Part shown: piece by piece, positions 38,805-52,800 of the stretch
Layout of the letters: every line of letters begins with the position of its first letter
Numbering within the stretch: the stretch's first letter is position 1
Assembly: GCA_022747635.1 (NCBI GenBank)
Contig: JAKTNV010000643.1
Span: 24,443 to 88,442 of the forward strand
DNA: 64,000 bases
Origin: Hetaerina americana
Lineage: Eukaryota > Arthropoda > Insecta > Odonata > Calopterygidae
Reading direction: 5' to 3'
Program-made: the position numbers and the translations under genes
Notes under the pieces: generated by a model
The model's input: the letters and a program-made list of their open reading frames with translations, nothing else
Database searches by the model: none
Told to the model about the DNA's origin: nothing

Positions 38805-41800
38805 TTGTTGTTTTTCGCATTATTTTCTGAAATTTGGGCTCTTTTAGCAACGTTAACACTTGCGCTGAAGCATCTTTTGTGCTCATTTCTTGTCTTTCAG
38901 GATTTATTCTGGGTTTTATTTTGTTTATTTGATGAAAATGAACAACAATACACACCATGGAAACATTTTTGTTTGATTTCTGTCGAGTGAGATTTTCACC
39001 TAGAACCCAAAGGGTATTCTAGGGGGGTATTGGCACTTTTCATGGAAAAATGTAAAAAATTAAAATTTCTAAAAATAAAATAAATGCCTTCTATACACCT
39101 CAAACAATCACTCTAAAACAGAAGATTGTTGTTTTTCGCATTATTTTCTGAAATTTGGGCTCTTTTAGCAACGTTAACACCTGCGCTGAAGCTTCTTTTA
39201 TGCTCATTTCTTGTTTTTCAGGATTTATTCTGGGTTTTATTTTGTTTATTTGATGAAAATGAACAACAATACACACAATGGAAACATTTTTTTTTTATTT
39301 GTTGCGAGTGAGATTTTCACCTAGAACCCTAAGGGTGGGTATTGGCACTTTTCCTGGAAAAATGTGAAAAATTAAAATTTCTAAAAAGGAAAAAAATGCC
39401 TTCTATACACCTCAAACATTCACTCTAATACAGAAGATTGTTGTTTTTCGCAATATTTTTTGAAATTTGGGCTCTTTTAGCAACGTTAACACTAGCGCTG
39501 AAGCATCTTTTATGCTCATTTCTTGTCTTTCCGGATTTATTCTGGGTTTTATTTTGTTTATTTGATGAAAATGAACAACAATACACATCATGGAAACATT
39601 TTTGTTTGATTTGTGTCGAGTGAGATTTTCACCTAGAACCCAAAGGGGGGGGGAACCCAAAGGGGGGGATATTGGCACTTTTCATGGAAAAATGTGAAAA
39701 ATTAAAATTTCTAAAAATGAAAAAAATGCCTTCTATACACCTCAAACATTCACTCTTTTAACAGAAGATTGCTGTTTTTCGCAATATTTTTTGAAATTTG
39801 GGCTCTTTTAGCAACGTTAACACTAGCGCTGAAGCATCTTTTATGCTCATTTCTTGTCTTTCAGGATTTATTCTGGGCTTTATTTTGTTTATTTGATGAA
39901 AATGAACAACAATACACACCATGGAAACATTTTTGTTTGATTTGTGTCGAGTGAGATTTTCACCTAGAACCCAAAGGGGGGGGTATTGGCACTTTTCATA
40001 TAAAAATGAGAAAAATTAAAATTTCTAAAAATGAAAAAAATGCCTTCTATACACCTCAAACATTCACTCTTTTAACAGAAGATTGCTGTTTTTCGCAATA
40101 TTTTTTGAAATTTGGGCTCTTTTAGCAACGTTAACCCTAGCGCTGAAGCATCTTTTATGCTCATTTCTTGTCTTTCCGGATTTATTCTGGGTTTTATTTT
40201 GTTTATTTGATGAAAATGAACAACAATACACACCATGGAAAAATTTTTGTTTTATTTGTGTCGAGTGAGATTTTCACCTAGAACCCAAAGGGGTGGGTAT
40301 TGGCACTTTTCATGGAAAAATGTGAAAAATTAAAATTTCTAAAAATAAAATAAATGCCTTCTATACACCTCAAACATTCTCTCTAAAACAGAAGATTGCT
40401 GTTTTTCGCAATATTTTTTGAAATTTGGGCTCTTTTAGCAACGTTAAGACTTGCGCTGAAGCATCTTTTATGCTCATTTCTTGTCTTTCAGGATTTATTC
40501 TGGGTTTTATTTTGTTTATTTGATGAAAATGACCAACAATACACCCCATGGAAACAGTTTTGTTTGATTTGTGTCGAGTGAGATTTTCACCTAGAACCCA
40601 AAGGGGTGGGTATTGGCACTTTTCATGGAAAAATGTGAAAAATTAAAATTTCTAAAAATAAAATAAATGCCTTCAATACACTTCAAACATTCACTTTAAA
40701 ACAAAAGATTGCTGTTTTTCGCAATATTTTTTGAAATTTGGGCTCTTTTAGCAACGTTAACACTTGCGCTGAAGCATCTTTTATGCTCATTTCTTGTCTT
40801 TCAGGATTTATTCTGGGTTTTATTTTGTTTATTTGATGAAAATAAACAACAATACACAGCATGGAAACAGTTTTGTTTGATTTGTTTCGAGTGAGATTTT
40901 CACCTAGAACCCAAAGGGGGGGTATTGGCACTTTTCATGGAAAAATTTAAAAAATTAAAATTTCTAAAAATAAAATAAATGCCTTCAATACACTTCAAAC
41001 ATCCACTCTTTTAACAGAAGATTGGTGTTTTTCGCAATATTTTTTGAAATTTGGGCTCTTTTAGCAACGTTAACACTAGCGCTGAAGCATCTTTTTTTGC
41101 TCATTTCTTGTCTTTCCGGATTTATTCTGGGTTTTATTTCGTTTATTTGATGAAAATGAACAACAATACACACCATGGAAACATTTTTGTTTGATTTGTG
41201 TCTAGTGAGATTTTCACCTGGAACCCAAAGGTATTGGCACTTTTCATGGAAAAATGTGAAAAATTAAAATTTCTAAAAATAAAATAAATGCCTTCTATAC
41301 TCCACAAACAATCACTCTAAAACAGAAGATTGTTGTTTTTCGCAATATTTTTTGAAATTTGGGATCTTTTAGCAACGTTAACACTTGCGCTGAAGCATCT
41401 TTTATGCTCATTTCTTGTTTTTCAGGATTTATTCTGGGTTTTATTTTGTTTATTTGATGAAAATGAACAACAATACACACAATGGAAACATTTTTGTTTG
41501 ATTTGTGTCGAGTGAGATTTTCACTTAGATCCCCAAAGGGGGGGGTATTGGCACTTTTCATGGAAAAATGTGAAAAATTAAAATTTCTAAAAATGAAAAA
41601 AATGCCTTCTAAAATCCTCAAACATTCACTCTTTTAACAGAAGATTGCTGTTTTTCGCAATATTTTTTGAAATTTGGGCTCTTTTAGCAACGTTAACACT
41701 TGCGCTGAAGCATCTTTTATGCTCATTTCTTGTCTTTCAGGATTAATTCTGGGCTTTATTTTGTTTATTTGATGAAAATGAACAACAATACACACCATGG

Positions 41801-41957
41801 AAACATTTTTGTTTGATTTGTGTCGAGTGAGATTTTCACCTAGAACCCAAAGGGGGGGTATTGGAATTTTTCATGTAAAAATGTGAAAAATTAAAATTTC
41901 TAAAAATGAAAAAAATGCCTTCTATACACCTCAAACATTCACTCTTTTAACAGAAGA
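38805..41957 (+). repeat. Expanded version of the preceding unit with three extra monomers (10 monomers)
   Basis: Phase points are 38805 (N5'), 39126 (N5), 39438 (N6), 39769 (M6), 40083 (M7), 40396 (M4), 40709 (M5'), 41022 (M1'), 41330 (M2) and 41645 (M6). Relative to 36272-38804, the M6-M7-M4 trio (39769-40708, 940 bp) sits between N6 and M5'. The rare markers ACAAAAGATTG, TTGTTTCGAG and CACCTGGAACCC are shared with the earlier copy, so the two are related by descent. Private changes include CATATAAAAATGAG at about 39998 and an altered CTATACTCCACAAAC at about 41294. Confidence 0.9.
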
Positions 41958-44141
41958 TTGCTGTTTTTCGCAATATTTTTTGAAATTTGGGCTCTTTTAG
42001 CAACGTTAAACCTAGCGCTGAAGCATCTTTTATGCTCATTTCTTGTCTTTCCGGATTTATTCTGGGTTTTATTTTGTTTATTTGATGAAATTGAACAACA
42101 ATACACACCATGGAAACATTTTTGTTTTATTTGTGTCGAGTGAGATTTTCACCTAGAACCCAAAGGGGTGGGTATTGGCACTTTTCATGGAAAAATGTGA
42201 AAAATTAAAATTTCTAAAAATAAAATAAATGCTTTCTATACACCTCAAACAATCCCTCTAAAACAGAAGATTGTTGTTTTTCGCAATATTTTTTGAAATT
42301 TGGGCTCTTTTAGCAACGTTAACACCTGCGCTGAAGCATCTTTTATGCTCATTTCTTGTTTTTCAGGATTTATTCTGGGTTTTATTTTGTTTATTTGATG
42401 AAAATGTACAACAATACACACCATGGAAACATTTTTTTTTGATTTGTTGCGAGTGAGATTTTCACCTAGAACCCAAAGGGTGGGTATTGGCACTTTTCCT
42501 GGAAAAATGTGAAAAATTAAAATTTCTAAAAATGAAAAAAATGCCTTCTATACACCTCAAACATTCACTCTTTTAACAGAAGATTGCTGTTTTTCGCAAT
42601 ATTTTTTGAAATTTGGGCTCTCTCAGCAACGTTAAGACTTGCGCTGAAGCATCTTTTATGCTCATTTCTTGTCTTTCAGGATTTATTCTGGGTTTTATTT
42701 TGTTTATTTGATGAAAATGACCAACAATACACACCATGGAAACAGTTTTGTTTGATTTGTGTCGAGTGAGATTTTCACCTAGAACCCAAAGGGGGGGGTA
42801 TTTGCACTTTTCATGGAAAAATGTGAAAAATTAAAATTTCTAAAAATAAAATAAATGCCTTCAATACACTTCAAACATTCACTTTAAAACAGAAGATTGC
42901 TGTTTTTCGCAATATTTTTTGAAATTTGGGCTCTTTTAGCAACGTTAACACTTGCGCTGAAGCATCTTTTATGCTCATTTCTTGTCTTTCAGGATTTATT
43001 CTGGGTTTTATTTTGTTTATTTGATGAAAATGAAAAACAATACACACCATGGAAACAGTTTTGTTTGATTTGTGTCGAGTGAGATTTTCACCTAGAACCC
43101 AAAGGGGGGGGTATCGGCACTTTTCATGGAAAAATGTAAAAAATTAAAATTTCTAAAAATAAAATAAATGGCTTCAATACACTTCAAACATCCACTCTTT
43201 TAACAGAAGATTGGTGTTTTTCGCAATATTTTTTGAAATTTGGGCTCTTTTAGCAACGTTAACACTAGCGCTGAAGCATCTTTTATGCTCATTTCTTGTC
43301 TTTCAGGATTTACTCTGGGTTTTATTTCGTTTATTTGATGAAAATGAACAACAATACACACCATGGAAACATTTTTGTTTGATTTGTGTCTAGTGAGATT
43401 TTCACCTAGAACCCAAAGGTATTGGCACTTTTCATGGAAAAATTTGAAAAATTAAAATTTCTAAAAATAAAATAAATGCCTTCTATACACCTCAAACAAT
43501 CACTCTAAAACTGAAGATTGTTGTTTTTCGCAATATTTTTTGAAATTTGGGATCTTTTAGCAACGTTAACACTTGCGCTGAAGCATCTTTTATGCTCATT
43601 TCTTGTTTTTCAGGATTTATTCTGGGTTTTATTTTGTTTATTTGATGAAAATGACCAACAATACACACCATGGAAACAGTTTTGTTTGATTTGTGTCGAG
43701 TGAGATTTTCACCTAGAACCCAAAGGGGGGGGTATTGGCACTTTTCATGGAAAAATGTGAAAAATTAAAATTTCTAAAAATAAAATAAATGCCTTCTATA
43801 CACCTCAAACAATCACTCTAAAACAGAAGATTGTTGTTTTTCGCAATATTTTTTGAAATTTGGGCTCTTTTAGCAACGTTAACACTTGCGCTGAAGCATC
43901 TTTTATGCTCATTTCTTGTTTTTCAGGATTTATTCTGGGTTTTATTTTTTTTATTTGATGAAAATGAACAACAATACACACCATGGAAACATTTTTGTTT
44001 GATTTCTGTCGAGTGAGATTTTCACCTAGAACCCAAAGGGGGGGTATTGGCACTTTTCATGGAAAAATGTGAAAAATTAAAATTTCCAAAATTAAAAAAA
44101 TGCTTTCTATACACCTCAAACATTCACTCTTAAACAGAAGA
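41958..44141 (+). repeat. Segment M7-X-S-Y-M1-M2-N1, copy B of 29.0-31.2 kb
   Basis: Phase points are 41958, 42271, 42584, 42897, 43211, 43518 and 43831; the following N2 at 44142 completes the match. Spacings match copy A almost exactly, except that the M2 copy here has a plain G tract (313 bp) where copy A has the TATTCTAGG insertion (321 bp). Type S (42584) keeps the diagnostic GCTCTCTCAGCAACG. A new marker, GATGAAATTGAAC, appears in M7 at about 42090 and recurs at 44585 and 45525. Confidence 0.9.
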
Positions 44142-46020
44142 TTGTTGTTTTTCGCATTATTTTTTGAAATTTGGGCTCTTTTAGCAACGTTAACACTTGC
44201 GCTGAAGCATCTTTTATGCACATTTCTTGTCTTTCAGGATTTATTCTGGGTTTTATTTTGTTTATTTGATGAAAATGACCAACAATACACACCATGGAAA
44301 CAGTTTTGTTTGATTTGTGTCGAGTGAGATTTTCACCTAGAACCCAAAGGGGGGGGTATTGGCACTTTTCATGGAAAAATGTGAAAAATTAAAATTTCTA
44401 AAAATAAAATAAATGCCTTCTATACACCTCAAACATTCACTCTATTAACAGAAGATTGCTGTTTTTCGCAATATTTTTTGAAATTTGGGCTCTTTTAGCA
44501 ACGTTAACCCTAGCGCTGAAGCATCTTTTATGCTCATTTCTTGTCTTTCCGGATTTATTCTGGGTTTTATTTTGTTTATTTGATGAAATTGAACAACAAT
44601 ACACACCATGGAAACATTTTTGTTTTATTTGTGTCGAGTGAGATTTTCACCTAGAACCCAAAGGGGTGGGTATTGGCACTTTTCATGGAAAAATTTGAAA
44701 AATTAAAATTTCTAAAAATAAAATAAATGCCTTCTATACACCTCAAACAATCCCTCTAAAACAGAAGATTGTTGTTTTTCGCAATATTTTTTGAAATTTG
44801 GGCTCTTTTAGCAACGTTAACACCTGCGCTGAAGCATCTTTTATGCTCATTTCTTGTTTTTCAGGATTTATTCTGGGTTTTATTTTGTTTATTTGATGAA
44901 AATGAACAACAATACACACCATGGAAACATTTTTGTTTGATTTCTGTCGAGTGAGATTTTCACCTAGAACCCAAAGGGGGGGGTATTGGCACTTTTCATG
45001 GAAAAATGTGAAAAATTAAAATTTCTAAAAATGAAAAAAATGCCTTCTATACACCTCAAACATTCACTCTTAAACAGAAGATTGTTGTTTTTCGCATTAT
45101 TTTTTGAAATTTGGGCTCTTTTAGCAACGTTAACTCTTGCGCTGAAGCATCTTTTATGCACATTTCTTGTCTTTCAGGATTTATTCTGGGTTTTATTTTG
45201 TTTATTTGATGAAAATGACCAACAATACACACCATGGAAACAGTTTTGTTTGATTTGTGTCGAGTGAGATTTTCACCTAGAACCCAAAGGGGGGGGTATT
45301 GGCACTTTTCATGGAAAAATGTGAAAAATTAAAATTTCTAAAAATAAAATAAATGCCTTCTATACACCTCAAACATTCACTCTATTAACAGAAGATTGCT
45401 GTTTTTCGCAATATTTTTTGAAATTTGGGCTCTTTTAGCAACGTTAACCCTAGCGCTGAAGCATCTTTTATGCTCATTTCTTGTCTTTCCGGATTTATTC
45501 TGGGTTTTATTTTGTTTATTTGATGAAATTGAACAACAATACACACCATGGAAACATTTTTGTTTTATTTGTGTCGAGTGAGATTTTCACCTAGAACCCA
45601 AAGGGGTGGGTATTGGCACTTTTCATGGAAAAATTTGAAAAATTAAAATTTCTAAAAATAAAATAAATGCCTTCTATACACCTCAAACAATCCCTCTAAA
45701 ACAGAAGATTGTTGTTTTTCGCAATATTTTTTGAAATTTGGGCTCTTTTAGCAACGTTAACACCTGCGCTGAAGCATCTTTTATGCTCATTTCTTGTTTT
45801 TCAGGATTTATTCTGGGTTTTATTTTGTTTATTTGATGAAAATGAACAACAATACACACCATGGAAACATTTTTGTTTGATTTCTGTCGAGTGAGATTTT
45901 CACCTAGAACCCAAAGGGGGGGTATTGGAACTTTTCATGGAAAAATGTGAAAAATTAAAATTTCTAAAAATGAAAAAAATGCCCTCTATACACCTCAAAC
46001 ATTCACTCTAAAACAGAAGA
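44142..46020 (+). repeat. Tandem duplication of a 940-bp three-monomer block (N2-M7'-X)
   Basis: Phase points are 44142, 44456, 44769 and 45082, 45396, 45709; corresponding points are exactly 940 bp apart. The two blocks share several rare bases: TATGCACATTTC in N2, CTCTATTAACAG and GATGAAATTGAAC in M7', and AAAAATTTGAAAAATT after it. Visible differences are few, for example GTTAACTCTTG at about 45131 against GTTAACACTTG. This is one of the most recent-looking duplications outside the 2.5-kb block. Confidence 0.93.
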
Positions 46021-49000
46021 TTGTTGTTTTTCGCATTATTTTTTGAAATTTGGGCTCTTTTAGCAACGTTAACACTTGCGCTGAAGCATCTTTTATGCTC
46101 ATTTCTTGTCTTTCCGGATTTATTCTGGGTTTTATTTTGTTTATTTGATGAAAATGAACAACAATACACACCATGGAAACATTTTTGTTTGATTTGTGTC
46201 GAGTGAGATTTTCACCTAGAACCCAAAGGGGGGGGGAACCCAAAGGGGGGGGTATTGGCACTTTTCATGGAAAAATGTGAAAAATTAAAATTTCTAAAAA
46301 TGAAAAAAATGCCTTCTATACACCTCAAACATTCACTCTTTTAACAGAAGATTGATGTTTTTCGCAATATTTTTTGAAATTTGGGCTCTTTTAGTAACGT
46401 TAACACTAGCGCTGAAGCATCTTTTTTGCTCATTTCTTGTCTTTCAGGATTTATTCTTGGTTTTATTTTGTTTATTTGATGAAAATGAACAACAATACAC
46501 ACCATGGAAACATTTTTGTTTGATTTGTGTCTAGTGAGATTTTCACCTAGAACCCAAAGGTATTGGCACTTTTCATGGAAAAATTTGAAAAATTAAAATT
46601 TCTAAAAATAAAATAAATGCCTTCTATACACCTCAAACAATCACTCTAAAACTGAAGATTGTTGTTTTTCATAATATTTTTTGAAATTTGGGATCTTTTA
46701 GCAACGTTAACACTTGCGCTGAAGCATCTTTTATGCTCATTTCTTGTTTTTCAGGATTTATTCTGGGTTTTATTTTGTTTATTTGATGAAAATGACCAAC
46801 AATACACACCATGGAAACAGTTTTGTTTGATTTGTGTCGAGTGAGATTTTCACCTAGAACCCAAAGCGGGGGGGGGTATTGGCACTTTTCATGGAAAAAT
46901 GTGAAAAATTAAAATTTCTAAAAATAAAATAAATGCCTTCTATACACCTCAAACAATCACTCTAAAACAGAAGATTGTTGTTTTTCGCAATATTTTTTGA
47001 AATTTGGGCTCTTTTAGCAACGTTAACACTTGCGCTGAAGCATCTTTTATGCTCATTTCTTGTTTTTCAGGATTTATTCTGGGTTTTATTTTTTTTATTT
47101 GATGAAAATGAACAACAATACACACCATGGAAACATTTTTGTTTGATTTCTGTCGAGTGAGATTTTCACCTAGAACCCAAAGGGGGGGGTATTGGCACTT
47201 TTCATGGAAAAATGTGAAAAATTAAAATTTCCAAAATTAAAAAAATGCCCTCTATACACCTCAAACATTCACTCTTAAACAGAAGATTGTTGTTTTTCGC
47301 ATTATTTTTTGAAATTTGGGCTCTTTTAGCAACGTTAACACTTGCGCTGAAGCATCTTTTATGCTCATTTCTTGTCTTTCAGGATTTATTCTGGGTTTTA
47401 ATTTGTTTATTTGATGAAAATGACCAACAATACACACCATGGAAACAGTTTTGTTTGATTTGTGTCGAGTGAGATTTTCACCTAGAACCCAAAGGGGGGG
47501 GTATTGGCACTTTTCATGGAAAAATGTGAAAAATTAAAATTTCTAAAAATAAAATAAATGCCTTCTATAAACCTCAAACAATCACTCTAAAACAGAAGAT
47601 TGTTGTTTTTCGCAATATTTTTTGAAATTTGGGCTCTTTTAGCAACGTTAACACTTGCGCAGAAGCATCTTTTATGCTCATTTCTTGTTTTTCAGGATTT
47701 ATTCTGGGTTTTATTTTTTTATTTGATGAAAATGAACAACAATACACACCATGGAAACATTTTTGTTTGATTTCTGTCGAGTGAGATTTTCACCTAGAAC
47801 CCTAAGGGTGGGTATTGGCACTTTTCCTGGAAAAATGTGAAAAATTAAAATTTCTAAAAAGGAAAAAAATGCCTTCTATACACCTCAAACATTCACTCTT
47901 TTAACAGAAGATTGCTGTTTTTCGCAATATTTTTTGAAATTTGGGCTCTTTTAGCAACGTTAACACTAGCGCTGAAGCATCTTTTATGCTCATTTCTTGT
48001 CTTTCCGGATTTATTCTGGGTTTTATTTTGTTTATTTGATGAAAATGAACAACAATACACACCATGGAAACATTTTTGTTTGATTTGTGTCGAGTGAGAT
48101 TTTCACCTAGAACCCAAAGGGGGGGGGGAACCCAAAGGGGGGGGTATTGGCACTTTTCATGGAAAAATGTGAAACATTAAAATTTCTAAAAATGAAAAAA
48201 ATGCCTTCTATACACCTCAAACATTCACTCTTTTAACAGAAGATTGCTGTTTTTCGCAATATTTTTTGAAATTTGGGCTCTTTTAGCAACGTTAACACTT
48301 GCGCTGAAGCATCTTTTATGCTCATTTCTTGTCTTTCAGGATTTATTCTGGGCTTTATTTTGTTTATTTGATGAAAATGAACAACAATACACACCATGGA
48401 AACATTTTTGTTTGATTTGTGTCGAGTGAGATTTTCACCTAGAACCCAAAGGGGGGGGTATTGGCACTTTTCATGTAAAAATGTGAAAAATTAAAATTTC
48501 TAAAAATGAAAAAAATGCCTTCTATACACCTCAAACATTCACTCTTTTAACAGAAGATTGCTGTTTTTCGCAATATTTTTTGAAATTTGGGCTCTTTTAG
48601 CAACGTTAACCCTAGCCCTGAAGCATCTTTTATGCTCATTTCTTGTCTTTCCGGATTTATTCTGGGTTTTATTTTGTTTATTTGATGAAAATGAACAACA
48701 ATACACACCATGGAAACATTTTTGTGTTATTTGTGTCGAGTGAGATTTTCACCTAGAACCCAAAGGGGTGGGTATTGGCACTTTTCATGGAAAAATGTGA
48801 AAAATTAAAATTTCTAAAAATAAAATAAATGCCTTCAATACACTTCAAACATTCACTTTAAAACAGAAGATTGCTGTTTTTCGCAATATTTTTTGAAATT
48901 TGGGCTCTTTTAGCAACGTTAACACTTGCGCTGAAGCATCTTTTATGCTCATTTCTTGTCTTTCAGGATTTATTCTGGGTTTTATTTTGTTTATTTGATG

Positions 49001-49807
49001 AAAATGAACAACAATACACACCATGGAAACAGTTTTGTTTGATTTGTGTCGAGTGAGATTTTCACCTAGAACCCAAAGGGGGGGTATTGGCACTTTTCAT
49101 GGAAAAATGTGAAAAATTAAAATTTCTAAAAATGAAAAAAATGCCCTCTATACACCTCAAACATTCACTCTAAAACAGAAGATTGTTGTTTTTCGCATTA
49201 TTTTTTGAAATTTGGGCTCTTTTAGTAACGTTAACACTTGCGCTGAAGCATCTTTTATGCTCATTTCTTGTCTTTCAGGATTTATTCTGGGTTTAATTTT
49301 GTTTATTTGATGAAAATGAACAACAATACACACCATGGAAACATTTTTGTTTGATTTCTGTCGAGTGAGATTTTCACCTAGAACCCAAAGGGGGGGGTAT
49401 TGGCACTTTTCATGGAAAAATGTAAAAAATTAAAATTTCTAAAAATAAAATAAATGCCTTCTATACACCTCAAACAATCACTCTAAAACAGAAGATTGTT
49501 GTTTTTCGCATTATTTTTTGAAATTTGGGCTCTTTTAGCAACGTTAACACTTGCGCTGAAGCATCTTTTATGCTCATTTCTTGTTTTTCAGGATTTATTC
49601 TGGGTTTTATTTGTTTATTTGATGAAAATGAACAACAATACACACAATGGAAACATTTTTTTTTTATTTGTTGCGAGTGAGATTTTCACCTAGAACCCTA
49701 AGGGTGGGTATTGGCACTTTTCCTGGAAAAATGTGAAAAATTAAAATTTCTAAAAAGGAAAAAAATGCCTTCTATACACCTCAAACATTCACTCTTTTAA
49801 CAGAAGA
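46021..49807 (+). repeat. Twelve mosaic monomers with two double-G copies
   Basis: Phase points are 46021, 46352, 46659, 46975, 47287, 47600, 47912, 48244, 48558, 48871, 49183 and 49496. The copies at 46021 and 47912 have two G tracts (for example G9 and G8 at 46228-46252). M2-N1-N2 recurs at 46659-47599. The M7 variant at 48558 has CCCTAGCCCTGAAG, which breaks AGCGCT and marks related copies at 50452, 53913 and 55812. The stretch from 47912 to 49182 is repeated at 49808-51073 (offset 1892-1896 bp). Confidence 0.88.
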
Positions 49808-52800
49808 TTGCTGTTTTTTCGCAATATTTTTTGAAATTTGGGCTCTTTAGCAACGTTAACACTAGCGCTGAAGCATCTTTTATGCTCATTTCTTGTCTTT
49901 CCGGATTTATTCTGGGTTTTATTTTGTTTATTTGATGAAAATGAACAACAATACACACCATGGAAACATTTTTGTTTGATTTGTGTCGAGTGAGATTTTC
50001 ACCTAGAACCCAAAGGGGGGGGGGAACCCAAAGGGGGGGGTAATGGCACTTTTCATGGAAAAATGTGAAACATTAAAATTTCTAAAAATGAAAAAAATGC
50101 CTTCTATACACCTCAAACATTCACTCTTTTAACAGAAGATTGCTGTTTTTCGCAATATTTTTTGAAATTTGGGCTCTTTTAGCAACGTTAACACTTGCGC
50201 TGAAGCATCTTTTATGCTCATTTCTTGTCTTTCAGGATTTATTCTGGGCTTATTTGTTTATTTGATGAAAATGAACAACAATACACACCATGGAAACATT
50301 TTTGTTTGATTTGTGTCGAGTGAGATTTTCACCTAGAACCCAAAGGGGGGGGTATTGGCACTTTTCATGTAAAAATGTGAAAAATTAAAATTTCTAAAAA
50401 TGAAAAAAATGCCTTCTATACACCTCAAACATTCACTCTTTTAACAGAAGATTGCTGTTTTTCGCAATATTTTTGAAATTTGGGCTCTTTAGCAACGTTA
50501 ACCCTAGCCCTGAAGCATCTTTTATGCTCATTTCTTGTCTTTCCGGATTTATTCTGGGTTTTATTTTGTTTATTTGATGAAAATGAACAACAATACACAC
50601 CATGGAAACATTTTTGTGTTATTTGTGTCGAGTGAGATTTTCACCTAGAACCCAAAGGGGTGGGTATTGGCACTTTTCATGGAAAAATGTGAAAAATTAA
50701 AATTTCTAAAAATAAAATAAATGCCTTCAATACACTTCAAACATTCACTTTAAAACAGAAGATTGCTGTTTTTCGCAATATTTTTGAAATTTGGGCTCTT
50801 TTAGCAACGTTAACACTTGCGCTGAAGCATCTTTTATGCTCATTTCTTGTCTTTCAGGATTTATTCTGGGTTTATTTTGTTTATTTGATGAAAATGAACA
50901 ACAATACACACCATGGAACAGTTTTGTTTGATTTGTGTCGAGTGAGATTTTCAACCTAGAACCCAAAGGGGGGGGTATTGGCACTTTTCATGAAAAATGT
51001 AAAAAATTAAAATTTCTAAAAATAAAATAAATGCCTTCAATACACTTCAAACATCCACTCTATTAACAGAAGATTGGTGTTTTTCGCAATATTTTTTGAA
51101 ATTTGGGCTCTTTTAGCAACGTTAACACTAGCGCTGAAGCATCTTTTATGCTCATTTCTTGTCTTTCAGGATTCATTCTGGGTTTTATTTCGTTTATTTC
51201 ATGAAAATGAACAACAATACACACCATGGAAACATTTTTGTTTGATTTGTGTCTAGTGAGATTTTCACCTAGAACCCAAAGGGGGGGGTATTGGCACTTT
51301 TCATGGAAAAATGTAAAAAATTAAAATTTCTAAAAATAAAATAAATGCCTTCAATACACTTCAAACATCCACTCTATTAACAGAAGATTGGTGTTTTTCG
51401 CAATATTTTTTGAAATTTGGGCTCTTTTAGCAACGTTAACACTAGCGCTGAAGCATCTTTTATGCTCATTTCTTGTCTTTTCGGATTTATTCTGGGTTTT
51501 ATTTTGTTTATTTGATGAAAAGAACAACGATACACACCATGGAAACATTTTTTTTTTTATTTGTTGCGAGTGAGATTTTCACCTAGAACCCAAAGGGTGG
51601 GTATTGGCACTTTTCCTGGAAAAATGTGAAAAATTAAAATTTCTAAAAATGAAAAAAATGCCTTCTATACACCTCAAACATTCACTCTTTTAACAGAAGA
51701 TTGCTGTTTTTCGCAATATTTTTTGAAATTTGGGCTCTCTCAGCAACGTTAAGACTTGCGCTGAAGCATCTTTTATGCTCATTTCTTGTCTTTCAGGATT
51801 TATTCTGGGTTTTATTTTGTTTATTTGATGAAAATGACCAACAATACACACCATGGAAACAGTTTTGTTTGATTTGTGTCGAGTGAGATTTTCACCTAGA
51901 ATCCAAAGGGGGGGGTATTTGCACTTTTCATGGAAAAATGTGAAAAATTAAAATTTCTAAAAATAAAATAAATGCCTTCAATACACTTCAAACATTCACT
52001 TTAAAACAGAAGATTGCTGTTTTTCGCAATATTTTTTTGAAATTTGGGCTCTTTTAGTAACGTTAACACTAGCGCTGAAGCATCTTTTTTGCTCATTTCT
52101 TGTCTTTCAGGATTTATTCTTGGTTTTATTTTGTTTATTTGATGAAAATGAACAACAATACACACCATGGAAACATTTTTGTTTGATTTCTGTCGAGCGA
52201 GATTTTCACCTAGAACCCAAAGGGGGGGTATTGGCACTTTTCATGGAAAAATGTGAAAAATTAAAATTTCTAAAAATGAAAAAAATGCCTTCTATACACC
52301 TCAAACATTCCCTCTTTTAACAGAAGGTTGCTGTTTTTCGCAATATTTTTTGAAATTTGGGCTCTTTTAGTAACGTTAACACTTGCGCTGAAGCATCTTT
52401 TATGCTCATTTCTTGTCTTTCAGGATTTATTCTGGGTTTTATTTTGTTTATTTGATGAAAATGAACAACAATACACACCATGGAAACATTTTTGTTTGAT
52501 TTCTGTCGAGTGAGATTTTCACCTAGAACCCAAAGGGGGGGGTATTGGCACTTTTCATGGAAAAATGTGAAAAATTAAAATTTCTAAAAATAAAATAAAT
52601 GCCTTCTATACACCTCAAACAATCACTCTAAAACAGAAGATTGTTGTTTTTCGCAATATTTTTTTAAATTTGGGCTCTTTTAGCAACGTTAACACTTGCG
52701 CTGAAGCATCTTTTATGCTCATTTCTTGTTTTTCAGGATTTATTCTGGGTTTTATTTTGTTTATTTGATGAAAATGAACAACAATACACACAATGGAAAC

